A stretch of 64,000 nucleotides of DNA from Ursus arctos (lineage: Eukaryota; Chordata; Mammalia; Carnivora; Ursidae), in contig NW_026623078.1 of NCBI RefSeq assembly GCF_023065955.2, positions 10,116,199-10,180,198 on the forward strand. Reading direction: 5' to 3'. Below are positions 33,140 through 43,228 of this stretch, piece after piece (positions within the stretch are counted from its first letter, which is position 1; each line of letters starts with the position of its first letter). The position numbers were made by a program, and so were the translations under genes. The notes below the pieces were generated by a model. It was not told the origin of the DNA. It made no database searches and saw only the letters and a list, made by a program, of their open reading frames with translations.

Positions 33140-33599
33140 TTAAAAGGGTGTCTCAGAAATCAGGACATGGTGTTACAAAATGGCATGTTATTACTGGGAC
33201 TCATGGGGGCTCATCTTCATCATGAAGGGGTACTAACATAGCAGAATTAAGAACTTTGGGACATTTAAGATGTAGATTACGTGGTGACAGCAGAAGGATC
33301 TCAGAGGAGGTTAGTAGCTTGTAGAGAAATGTTGAGTCAATTCAGAGTTAAGAAGACTTTGGACAGCTTGAGGGTTTTGTAAATAAACATCATTTGTTAG
33401 GGTTGAATCTGCGGAGGCTTCTCCCTCCTTTGCAGCTACAGCATATAGCCTTTGAGCAGTTAGGGTAGGCATGAGCAACCGAATCAAGGTGTATGCTACA
33501 ATGGGCAATGAGCCTGTATTTATTGCCATGTTCTTATGTGAGCATTCCCAGGGCCTGGCTGTCTCTTTCATGCACAAATAAAATGGAAGGTTTTGAATA

Positions 33600-34560
33600 G
33601 TTAGTTTATTCTAAGGCAGATGTCGTTCTATAGTCTTAGTTTTATAAAAGCCTGCTCATGTTTATCTCTCCAAGGAAGGGTTTTAGGGACCAAAGTTTTA
33701 GTAAGTTCATAGATTAGGGAAGCCGATATGGAAAAATTAGGAACTCATAGTCTGCAATAGTTAGCCCAAAGTCCACAAAGCTATCACTTAGTTGTGGGTC
33801 TAGAAAATCCTTGGATTAGCTTAATTCTTTTTGGAGATAGCCATGTTCCTTTAGCATTCAGGTTATGACTTAGGTCATGAATACTAGCTAGAGATAATTG
33901 TAACTTCTCCTTGAAGACTCCAGCTAACTGTTGCAGCAAATAAATGGAAACTTTTATGAACACCTGTTTGGTAACCAAGCACAGCAAGTGGTCATCTACA
34001 TGTTGTTAGAAGGGTTAACTTCCCCGTGATCTGGAGTGTGCTTGAATCTTGGTAGAGTACTTGGGAGAAAGAAGGGAGCTCAGTGAATGCTTGAGGCATG
34101 ACTGTCTAGGTACATTGTTGATTGTTTCAAGTAAAGACAAATTGATATTGTGGTTAGGGTCAATAGGAATGTTGGAAAAGGCTGAGCAAAGGTCCAGAAC
34201 AGTGCATTATTTTGGTTCAGGTGGAATTGATCAATCACAAAAGGGTATTCAGCTTTGGGACAATTGGGAAATGGGGAATAACTATCTTGTTAATAACTCA
34301 TAAGTTCTGGACAAATCACCATCCCTTCCCTTTAGGTTTCTGGGTGGTAAGATCTGTGTATTATAGGGGCTGGTACTGGGCATGATTAGCCCCTGGGCAA
34401 TTAGGTCTTCTGTTAACTGGTGTGAGGCCTTGTGTGGACTCAGACTTTAACGGATATTGAGGTAATTTAACAAGACATTCAGTCACATCCATCTGCACTT
34501 TTTATTCTCCCTGATAATATACTCTCTAATAACGTCAGTATTAGAAGTAGCCCACAGAAT
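33600..34560 (-). pseudogene. Retroviral reverse transcriptase remnant
   Basis: The 67-codon minus frame 33,784-33,987 follows directly on the catalytic YxDD box, which here reads HVDD (33,991-34,002), with the first residue altered. Upstream (34,000-34,560) the finger and palm blocks of a gamma-type RT can be followed through several frames with stops. The frame 34,049-34,303 on the plus strand is its shadow. Confidence 0.83.
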
Positions 34561-34879
34561 TTCAGGCACCTAGATGAAATTAGGGGACTTTTATTGGACT
34601 TCTTCCTCATCTTTATCAAGGACAGATTGCAAAGAACATAAAAGGTCAGGTTTAAGTTGGGCAGGAAATTCTAAGGTGAGGTCTTCATTGGAAGCAAAAT
34701 GTATTAGCCCTTTTAATTTAGAAAGGAGATCTTGAGCTAATAGATTGACTGAGGTTGTATCACATAGCAAAAAAAAAGATGCTTCTTAGTAAAAGGTCTC
34801 AGAATCATTTGTACTGGTTGAGATAGAAACTTCCTCTGAATTTTATTAGATACCCATAGTACAGAAACCTCTTTTTTAC

Positions 34880-35000
34880 TCTGAGTGTTTTGTTGTCATA
34901 TGAGGGTGGATTTAAAGTAGAAAGCATAGCTCTGGTATCAACTAGAATTTGGCAAGGCTTCCCGTTGTTATAGCTGTAAAGCTAATAGCTTGGCAGATTT
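34880..35000 (-). pseudogene. Retroviral protease remnant
   Basis: A short block near 34,940 resembles the protease active-site region but reads DTRA where DTGA is expected. Little else of the domain is recognisable. Confidence 0.5.
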
Positions 35001-35039
35001 TTGTTTGTAGTCTTGCTCCAAGGTCTTTTCAAAGTGTTT

Positions 35040-35316
35040 AGCTGTGGTCATGAGTTCTTTCAGGCTGGTGGCCCCCATCCTATTTTCTGCCTTTTTATTA
35101 ACCCACTAATCTCAGGAAATAGTTCATTTACAAATAGAGCAGCTGGAGCACGTTGGGTGACCTCATTTATCGTATGAAATCCAGAATGCTGTAGAAAGAG
35201 AGCTTCCAAATGGGTTTTAAAGTCTGCTACAGATTCATCTTTCTTTTGTTTGCATGTTTGAATAGTAGACCAATCAATGTGGCAGGGAGGACTCTAGGAA
35301 TGGTTATTAAAACAGT
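35040..35316 (-). pseudogene. gag (capsid C-terminal) remnant
   Basis: A minus-strand stretch of roughly 80 codons has the character of the gamma-type capsid C-terminal domain, with a following charged coiled-coil-like section ending in a Lys/Glu-rich stretch. Matrix, the first part of capsid and the PBS are absent because of the deletion that reaches into the 5' LTR. Confidence 0.6.
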
Positions 35317-35553
35317 TGTGGGACACAACCTTATTAGCAAAGAATGCATTGTTTCAGGAAAGTCGCCTTCCTTAGGGGAATGGATAGGGTCTGTTGGTCA
35401 TATTATCTCACTAGTGTGACCAGTAATTCCATGTTGATGGGTTAAAGGTTACATTTCTGGGAAGTCGAAAGGTTAGGCATTAAGTATTGGTTTGCTGATG
35501 TTGGGTTTAGCATAAGTGACTCCGTCTTGAACTTGTTGTCTTCTGTTTTAACA
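35317..35553 (-). repeat. 5' LTR remnant of the provirus (U3 part only)
   Basis: 35,331-35,553 aligns to 29,417-29,660 with many substitutions and a roughly 14-bp indel; the equivalent of 29,259-29,416 (R-U5 with AATAAA) is missing. The end TTTTAACA corresponds to the LTR TG end on the minus strand. Confidence 0.85.
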
Positions 35554-35565
35554 AGAGTGAAATGA

Positions 35566-35660
35566 TTTTGATTCATTCAGTGATGTTCTTGCATGCTTGC
35601 TTTTTGCTAGGCACTGTTTTAAGTTCTGTGATTAGGCACATAGGTAAGAAATTCTGATAG
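35566..35660 (-). repeat. L2 3'-end fragment
   Basis: gattcattcagtgatgttct and tgctaggcactgttttaagt are the antisense L2 3' terminus. It directly abuts the provirus, so the provirus probably integrated beside or into it. Confidence 0.55.
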
Positions 35661-35664
35661 CTGA

Positions 35665-36550
35665 AAAATATGGATTTATAAATATAGCACATGCACATAC
35701 TATATATACTACAAAAATGTGTGTATATGTATATTAGTGTGTGTTTCTAAATGTAAAATTATATACACTTGACAAAAGTCTGAGGATTTTACCTTACCTT
35801 TTATTTACCTTAAAAAAATGGATGGCTTAATCCAGTCTAGTCCAAATCACATCTAGTTTTATTTTTAGAAAAATAATCAAATGGCTCTTTATCTAGTAAT
35901 ATTATGTCCACATGTTTCTTACATTATTCAGTTGATGTTAGAATACTTTAGAGTTAGCGTTAAATCATAAGAGTTAGAAGATACAGTTCAATGGATACAG
36001 TTCCATTCAGGCGAGTTGGAAAGTTATTACTTTTATAAAAGCATTAAATAGTATGCACTTTGTATATTTTCAATGAAGTTTTTTCAAAGGCTAAAAAGCT
36101 ATCTAAAGTAAACCTAGTGATCCTTCATAACTGCAGGTTCTTCTCATATTTAACCAAAGAGGTGATGCAGGAATAGGAGGATTTTTACTGAGTGGTTTCA
36201 TGGACCATAAAACTTCAAGTATAACTCCACAGTTATGCAATTACTTTGAGTCTTGGCAACTGGTCTTTGATGGATAATTATATTTTATGGAAACTCAACT
36301 CTAACTGACAAGGGAAAATATTTAACATAGAAACTTTCTGATTAATCTTTGTGAAGAGAGAGTTGCCCATACATCAAGTATAAAGGTCAGGTGACTTGGA
36401 ATTCCAAATTCAAATAACTTCTTTTTAAATTATACATTTAATGTGACTCCATATGCATGGTCTTGTTAATTCTGAGTTCAATAAAAAGACCAAATTCAGT
36501 CACTTAATACAAAGAATATGAGCTATATATTTAAGGAACCCTTTATTTTC
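35665..36550. other. AT-rich single-copy sequence
   Basis: Nothing recognised apart from a short alternating TA/TG tract near 35,700-35,740. Confidence 0.45.
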
Positions 36551-36554
36551 TATT

Positions 36555-36690
36555 TTTAATCTCTAAATACTTTATAAATAATCTCATTTGCCTTTTATTA
36601 TTGAGAAATTTATGAAGTATGAGAACTTAAATAACCACTTGAGATAACATAAATAGGGTAACGTGTAAGTGTAGTGTTGAGGTTGCCAAC
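36555..36690 (-). repeat. Possible MIR fragment
   Basis: aatactttataaataatctc and gagaacttaaataaccactt resemble the antisense MIR. Weak. Confidence 0.35.
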
Positions 36691-36694
36691 AACT

Positions 36695-38635
36695 TACTGT
36701 TCCCCCACAGTGCCCACTGAGGTCACCAGGATTATGCTATCTCCATGTCAGGAGAGAGATGTAGAAAAGAACCACTGCTAGCATACTCCCATTTCCTTGT
36801 GTCCTCTCTATAGTATGCAGAGAATACTGCAGATTTCAAAATTTATGTTTAGTTGTATTCATGGGAACATTTCATCATAGTCAGATGAGTGGGGAAGACC
36901 TGAGACCCTGCTAGGATTTAACTTTTGGGCATCTACAAATTCAGTCTATTTAGGGGAGGCCCGGTTCTGTCTTATTCTCTCTTACATGCACCATTTTTCT
37001 TACTCTCCCAACTGCTAGTTTCCTTTGAGGGCAATTGTAGCTTCTAAGTTATAGATTTAAAAACAAATTAACTTGAAATAAAGCACAAATATTTAAAAAA
37101 TATAATCATGCTGTGACCAGCTTTTGTTTTTGTTATTTGTAAATAGTATCTTTCTCTTAGGTTGGAGGGAGATCAAGTGTAAATTATTTCCAATAACATT
37201 AAATGAATGATGAGGGATAAAATTTTTCCTAATGTTTCAGACCTAAAAGTATAACTTATGTTGGTAAATCACTGTTTTGTTCCTTTTTTTCCCCCAAAAA
37301 ACCATCACTACATTCTGTGGGAAGTAAATTGAAGAATTGACACTTTGTAATAGGAAGAGATTACCATATTAAGTGTTGTACAGCTTTAAGAATTTCTGCC
37401 TTGCTGCTTTCATTAATGAAATGGCAAACTTCCCACGTAATACCATTAAAAATTTTGGCTGGAGATGTGTAATGAAAGGTAAGTTGCTTCTGTAATGTTA
37501 AGTTCTTAAGCATCTGTAGCACAGCAATCTGTTCTCTTGGAGTACGTTTTCTAACCTTTGCCTTATCAATTTCCAGAAGGAAAATTATCTCAAAGGGATT
37601 TTTAATTGAATCCTAATTAATCAGCTTTCCTTCTGGTATCCAGGAGTAGATTCCTAAGGAAGTTTAAGCTTAAGGATCAGGACTTGGGAATGAAGGTTAC
37701 AGAGTTACAAACTGATGATTGAAAAATACGCAAATGCTACAAAAGTGGAAGAAAGCATAAGGCTTTTATTCTATTAAAATAAATATTGAAGTCCCTCTTC
37801 TTATTATCTTCCTGGAGAATATCAGTGTAACTTGTTATAGAATTTTCTTTGAGTAGATTAGACTTTTATTTAGAGATGAAAATAATTTTTTTCTTTGACT
37901 AAAAAGTTGAGGGAATTAATGACAAAATATTTCATAAAAATCATTAAATGATTTAGTCTATGGCAATACAAGTTTTGGTGATCAAATTGGTGGTTTCAGA
38001 TATTTCAGCAGATGGTATGCTTTTCTTTAGCTCTTGATGGTGTCAGTTTCTTATCATAGATGGTCACAATTTCACCTGATTGTTTTGATTTTATAAACAT
38101 TTTTATTTGACATTTTTTTCCGGATGATAATGATCTAAATTTGTGCTAGTATTTCTGTTATGATCTTCCCGTTTTATAAGTAGAATTTTTGTGAGAGGTC
38201 TCATAAAATTCTACTTATTAAAAGAATCAATTCATTGTAATAACAAAGACCTATGTGAGCTGGGCTCTGTAGAAAAGTGTTAAATTAAAAAAAAAAGTGA
38301 TTACGATCATTTACATTTACTGAAGTGAATGATGTGTTGATCTCAGTTCTACAATACTATTTTATATTATAATATATCCCAAGAAGATTCCACGTAAAGG
38401 TTGCACCCATCAGATCTATAGACATAATTTTCTGGCATTAGTATTCTACATAAAATGGAATATGGAATAAAAGAGAAGATGGTCAGATCAACAGGAGGAC
38501 TGTCATCATCTGAGTCTGTCATGCCAGTCGGTACTTTATACATTTGACTTCCATTTTCCTAAGAAAGGATCTAATTGGTTTAGCTGGTCTTCAGATAAGG
38601 AAGTGTTCTAGAGTACAGGTGAGGTGCTCATGTAA
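36695..38635. other. AT-rich single-copy stretch, possible conserved non-coding DNA
   Basis: No transposon or gene recognised for about 1.9 kb. 37,400-37,640 is rich in TAATTA/TTAATTG-type homeodomain-like motifs (for example tcctaattaatcagctttcc). Contains the hairpin at 38,176-38,218. Confidence 0.4.
38176..38218. repeat. Near-perfect inverted repeat (hairpin)
   Basis: Perfect 14-bp arms ataagtagaatttt (38,176-38,189) and aaaattctacttat (38,205-38,218), with an inner 5-bp stem TGAGA/TCTCA inside the loop. Total about 43 nt. No miRNA family or MITE recognised. Confidence 0.9.
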
Positions 38636-38640
38636 GACCT

Positions 38641-39647
38641 TGTTTTAATCTGTTTGCGCTGCTATAACAAAATACAAAACAAATTTTAAGTTCTAGAAAC
38701 ACTTTATTTAAAAGTGTTGTTGCAAGTGCATTAACAAAATAATATAAGCAATAATGTAACAAAAATACATAAGAACAATGTATTCATACAAAATAAAAAT
38801 AATCTAGTAAAAGGTCAAATATTTATAACTGAACAAAACATGTATAAATATTTTAATGATAATGTGAGTAGATGCTAATATTTCCTTAACTCCTTACCTT
38901 CTACATCCATGTGGAAGTACTTCTTCAAATGGATTGACCCTGTTTTAATATTTAATTTATTCCTTCAAAGCATTTATATCTTTCCATTCATGGTTTTTAA
39001 AGCATATTTTCAATCTTACTTTGTTAGATAGAATGGAAAATTTAGCTTTACAAGGAAAACAATTCATTTACTTTTTTTAATTTAAGGAAAAATATGAGAT
39101 ACAACAGACTTTGGTTTTAACATCTCTATAAAAAGAATTTTTTGCATTTTATTAACTGGTTCAACAGTACAGGATATCTTAAACCTTGTAAAGTTTTGAA
39201 GCGTACAGAGTTGACTTGTTTCTTAAACAGATGTAGCACAGGACTATTGCTGAAATACTCAAGGACCATTTCATAAAAGTTGGAAAAATTGCAGTTTTAC
39301 CTTACAGCCTGATGGGGTCAATGGTCATAGACTGGGTGGCTTACACATAACAGAATTTTATTCTTCATAGGTCTGGAGGCTGAAAGTCCAAGATCAAGGT
39401 ACCAACATGGTCAGGTTCTGGTGAGGCTCATTTCTAGGTTACAGACAACTGTCTTCTCACTGTGTCCTCACATGGTGGGAGGGGTGAGGGCTCCCTCTCA
39501 GGCCTCTTTTTAGGGGCACTGTTCTCATTTATGAAGACTTCTTCCTTATGACCTAATCACTTTCCAAATGTCTCATCTTCTAATAACATTACATTAGGCA
39601 TTAGGATTTCAACATGAATTTTTTGGAAACACATTCAGAACATAGCA
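38641..39647 (-). mobile_element. MLT1-like (ERVL-MaLR) LTR, interrupted
   Basis: Two parts: 38,641-38,675 (tgttttaatctgtttgcgct, gctataacaaaatac) and 39,326-39,647 (catagactgggtggcttaca, ggtctggaggctgaaagtcc, ctcactgtgtcctcacatgg, attaggatttcaacatgaat, ending acatagca). In an uninterrupted element these parts adjoin. TG and CA ends are present; gacct and gatcc flanks might be a decayed 5-bp duplication. The inserted segment is described separately. Confidence 0.75.
38676..39325 (-). pseudogene. Probable 5'-truncated processed retrocopy of an unidentified mRNA 3' end
   Basis: About 650 bp splits the MLT1-like LTR and matches no repeat I know. On the minus strand it begins with a 56-codon open stretch (39,126-39,296, ending in TAG) of protein-like composition including EMVLEYFSNSPVLHLFKKQ, then an AT-rich 3'-UTR-like region, and ends with AATAAA (complement of tttatt at 38,703-38,708) about 20 bp before the junction. 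That is the layout of a truncated retrocopied mRNA. The A-tail is not clearly preserved and the target duplication is degenerate. I do not recognise the parent gene. Confidence 0.5.
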
Positions 39648-39649
39648 GA

Positions 39650-40215
39650 TCCCCTCAACATGACTGGTCTAAATCTGGGTAAGATGCTGATCCTTGATTA
39701 AATCAATTGTGGATAAGCTGGATGTATCACATAGATCAAATCATGGGCATTGTGCATAATTAATCACTTTTAACAACTTAATGTGTAACAGCTTTCACCA
39801 GAATAGGGTTTTCAGCACAGGGCATACTCAGTATAGCCCAGATTAAAAAAAAAAAAAATACTCCTGGACATTGGGTATGAAGATGTCTTCTGTAATGGAT
39901 GTTGGCAATTAAAATTCAAGATTAGCCCTAAATTTCTACTTGAAGTAAGGAATTTAGGTTGGCTTTAGTTGATAGTGGGGAAAAATGGGTTATGTTTGGG
40001 ATAATATGATAAATTCCATTTGGGGTTTGAATAACATGTTGGTATTCATGAAGACCAATCAAACTGAGGTGCTATATTGGACCTCAGGAGAGAAGCTGGG
40101 AGTTGTCCCTATGCAGATGATGAATATATAGAATGAAAAAAAATAATAGATGAGGGAAAACATGAAATTTAAGAGGGTGTATAGAAAAAATATGATAATA
40201 AGAATGGATTAGGAG
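39650..40215. other. Intergenic sequence, nothing recognised
   Basis: Only an A run at 39,845-39,858 stands out. Confidence 0.4.
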
Positions 40216-40219
40216 AATG

Positions 40220-41744
40220 ACTTCCAGAATGGCAATTTAAGGAACTCCATAGCCCTCAGAGACAGTCATAATGGTTCAAATTACAAAACGAATGAACAGA
40301 CTTTAGATTTAGACTTTAAATCTAAAGTCTATGGAAATTCAATGGCCTATAGTAAGTAAACAAACATCTATTCAAGAAATTGATTAAATCTCAGTAAGAA
40401 TACTGACAGTCTGTGTTTGAGTCACGAGCAACTCTCCCCAACTTGGCTCAGTATGACAAATGCTTTTCTCTGATCAAGTGCAGCAAAGATACAGGGCACC
40501 CTTTCCATCCAGTTTTCAATATGGGGCTACATAATCTCCTCTGGAGTGGCAAGTCATCAACATTTCTCATCTTACTCAGCTCTATGTTATAGAAGCTCCA
40601 TTCGAGGCAAGAAAAACTGGGAGGTCTGGGACTCACTTCATTACCTATCTCCCACTTGTAAGGTGGAAACTCTACTCAAGATGCGGCTGGTCCAAAATAT
40701 TGGGATTCCAGTTTCCTTAGTCCTGGCATAACCATAGAGGTGCACTGCAGGGAGGGGCAGGCATTGGAGAAGATTGGAGCCTCGTGCTCTACCCAGCTCC
40801 TGAATGTAAAATAGCCTTAATTCTAGAAGTGAGCTTCTGGTCTGATGGAGCAGTAACATAGATGGTTTTCCCAAGAGGAGAGGCAGACTTCAGACAGAGT
40901 GCTCCTAAGATTTCCCAAAGGGAAATGATTCTATTTGGAAACAGATGTGGGAACTTTAAGCCTAAAAGTGCTATTGAAAACAATGGAAATTTTGGTTATA
41001 AGGAATTAGGAGGATACTGGTAGCTGCTTGAGAGCAACAAGCTAAACCCTTGTCTACCTAAAAGTTTAACAGAGAAAATAAAAAAAGTTTACAAAGACAA
41101 ACAAGAACAGATACATTTAAGAAGAACCTTCCTGGGGCTGGAACAAAGCATGAGTTCTATCCCCAAAGTCTGCAAAGGGACCTAAATTTAATTGGATCAT
41201 TTTTGTGAAACAATTTCAGCTCAGGGCACTTTTGAATATAATAAAGCAATGAGACTGAAATTGATGGAAGCTTATAGCTAAGTGTGATATAAACAGATGT
41301 AGACAGCTTAACAGAGAGATCAAGGAAAGAGACCATCAAAAGAGCTCTTGAAAACCGCTGTCATTCCAGGGTGACTGCACACAGGCTCAAGGCAATGACT
41401 TCTGAGAAGTGACACCAGAGATGGCACATGGAAAGGGAGAGACATTAGTGAAATAGCCTAGCCAACTAATGAGACAAACAAGAAAACAAAAGCAGCAGTA
41501 AAACTTGGGAAAATAGGGTTAAGTATCAGTACCCAGAATTGTTACATTATCATCTAACATGTCTGTTTTTCAACAAAAAATTAGGACATTAAAAACAAAA
41601 CAAAACAAAGTGACCCATATATGGGGGGAAAAGTAGAAAGTGCCTGAAGAGGGCTCAGATGTCAGATTTAGCAGAAAAAGACTTCAAAAGAGAAGAGATA
41701 AAAGAGATCCTTTAACAAATGGAGTGGTTATACTACTGTCAGAG
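40220..41744 (+). mobile_element. Old L1 LINE, 5' UTR to ORF1 upstream region
   Basis: cagaatggcaatttaaggaa near the left end, then gcctatagtaagtaaacaaa, and later ctgtttttcaacaaaaaatt, gtgacccatatatgg and cagatttagcagaaaaagac, which I recognise as 5' region phrases of old mammalian L1 (L1M group). The overlapping open frames on both strands (40,448-40,983) are therefore unlikely to be genes. Part of one L1 that continues, with deletions and insertions, to 43,945. Confidence 0.6.
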
Positions 41745-41757
41745 AACATGCATTTTA

Positions 41758-41880
41758 TTTTATTTTTCAATATTTTTTAAATGGGCTCCATACTGGGCTC
41801 AAACTCATGATCCTGATTATGACCTGAGCTGAGATCAAGAGTTAGATATCAACTGACTGAGCCACCCAGGTGCCTCAGAC
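41758..41880 (-). mobile_element. Can-SINE, short older form
   Basis: Perfect 13-bp duplication aacatgcatttta at 41,745-41,757 and 41,881-41,893. Only 123 bp: the CT-rich tract is missing while head and tail are present. Confidence 0.93.
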
Positions 41881-41973
41881 AACATGCATTTTAAAACTTA
41901 TATTTGTTGCTAGAGGTAAAGAGGAATGTTTTTATAATGATAAAAGGCTAATCAGTTAGGACTATATAACGAT

Positions 41974-41975
<2 letters not shown>

Positions 41976-42014
<39 letters not shown>
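41976..42014. repeat. (TA)n microsatellite
   Basis: About 19 TA units inside the old L1. Confidence 0.97.
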
Positions 42015-42016
<2 letters not shown>

Positions 42017-42357
42017 GCCTAATAACAGAGCTTCAAAATACATGAAGCAAAAACTACTTGGATGGAATAAAAAGACAAAAATTATAGTTGAATTTTAACT
42101 TCTCATCAGAAAATACCTTTAATAATGGATAGGACATCTGGAAAGGAATCAATAAGGGAAGAGGAGCCTTGAACAACACCACAAACCATTGAGACTTAAC
42201 AAACACCTGTAGAACATTCCATTGAACAACAGCAGAGTACACATTTTTCTCAAGTGCCCTTGGAACGTTGTCCAGGATAGGCCATATATTAAGCTATAAA
42301 ACAAGTCTCAATAAATTTAAAGACAATGAAGTATGATCATGTAATTAAAATCAGTAT
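42015..42357 (+). mobile_element. Old L1 ORF2 fragment
   Basis: gacatctggaaaggaatcaa and cttaacaaacacctgtagaa correspond to degraded ORF2 sequence; codons are broken by stops. Continues after the Can-SINE. Confidence 0.55.
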
Positions 42358-42567
42358 TAGGGGTGCCTGGGTGGCTCAGCCAGTTAAGCATCTGCCTTGG
42401 GCTCAGGTCATGATCTCAGGATCTTGGGATGGAGACCCATGTTGGGCTTCCCACACAGCAGGGACTCTGCTTCTTCCTCTACCTCTCCCCCTTGCTTGTG
42501 TTCTCTCTCTCTCTGTGTCTCTATCTCTCAAGTAAATAAATAAAATCTTTTTAAAAAATTAGAAAAT
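42358..42567 (+). mobile_element. Can-SINE
   Basis: gggtgcctgggtggctcagc to the aaataaataaaatc tail, with duplications aaaatcagtat at 42,347-42,357 and 42,568-42,578. Sense to the host L1. Confidence 0.96.
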
Positions 42568-42967
42568 AAAATCAGTATCAGAAATTAAAATTAAACTAAA
42601 TCCTTATAATTAACCAATTGGTCAATGAATAAATCACAGTGGCAATTAGAATTTGAGATGAAAGAAATTGAAGACACAGCATAACAAACTTAATGATGTA
42701 TATAGCTAAAGCGGTGCTTAGCGAGAATTATGTAGATTAAATGCTTATATTAAAAAAAAATCTTGAATGACCTAGTGTATCTCATCAAAAGCTGGGAAAA
42801 AAAGCAAAGTAAACAAAGTAAACAGAAAGAAGGAATAAGAAAGATGAGAGCAAAAATTAATAAAATAGAAAATAAAAGAACAATAGAGAAAATCAGTGGA
42901 CTTAAAAGTGGGTTCTTTCAAAAACAAAAAAAAATTGACAAACGTTTTTGCTTAGAATGACCATGTT
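42568..42967 (+). mobile_element. Old L1 ORF2 fragment
   Basis: The phrase agagcaaaaattaataaaat, then aacaatagagaaaatcagtg and gggttctttcaaaaac is a well-known ORF2 stretch between endonuclease and RT. The 65-codon frame at 42,763-42,960 is the remnant of ORF2. Most of RT is then missing before 43,229. Confidence 0.75.
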
Positions 42968-43228
42968 CAGTCAACCCTTAGACAATGTGGGGACTAGGGG
43001 TACCAACCCCCCTTTGCAGTTGAAATCCATGTATAAATTTTGACTTCTCCAGAACTTAACTACTAATAGCCTATTATTGACCAGAAGCCTGTTTTCTGTA
43101 GATAAGTCAACTATATATTTTGTATGTTACATTATATACAGTATTCTTACAATAAAGTAAGCTAGGAAAAAATGTTATTAAGAAAATAATAAGGAAGAGA
43201 AAATACATTTATAATACTGTACTGTACG
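42968..43228 (+). mobile_element. Tigger/MER2-type DNA transposon fragment
   Basis: Starts at the terminal repeat cagtcaacccttagacaatg, then aacttaactactaatagcct, acagtattcttacaataaag and aggaagagaaaatacattta. Matches a non-autonomous TcMar-Tigger element as I remember it. The right-hand terminal repeat is missing. Confidence 0.75.

Larger units (their letters stand above)
32190..33590 (-). pseudogene. Retroviral RT connection and RNase H remnant, split by two Can-SINEs
   Basis: The connection region is in the 88-codon frame at 33,311-33,577. The RNase H start is in 32,600-32,710 on the minus strand (a decayed LFVD block) and its C-terminal half in the frame at 32,270-32,458. Two plus-strand Can-SINEs (32,727-33,139) are inserted in opposite orientation within it. 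An 18-bp tandem duplication (cctcctgataactgtca / ccctcctgataactggca, 32,514-32,548) also disrupts the frame. Confidence 0.82.
29259..35553 (-). mobile_element. Endogenous retrovirus, class I (gamma-type), decayed provirus
   Basis: Minus-strand provirus of about 6.3 kb including three later Can-SINEs (29,802-30,004; 32,727-32,931; 32,945-33,139). The 3' LTR is complete at 29,259-29,660. The 5' LTR keeps only its U3 part (35,331-35,553), so R, U5, the primer-binding site and the start of gag are deleted. Between them, in the correct order on the minus strand, are frames recognisable as gag, protease, reverse transcriptase, RNase H, integrase and env TM, all broken by stops and frameshifts. Ends are TG...CA. 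Flanking ggag and agag could be a decayed 4-bp target duplication. The two LTR copies differ at many sites and by indels, so integration is old. Class is inferred from the pol and TM motifs; a named family is not assigned. Confidence 0.92.

Noticed and set aside
32727..33153. Spaced near-identical repeats resembling a CRISPR-like array
   Set aside because: Only three copies of a 13-14-bp target duplication separated by SINEs; this is eukaryotic DNA and the spacing is explained by retrotransposition.
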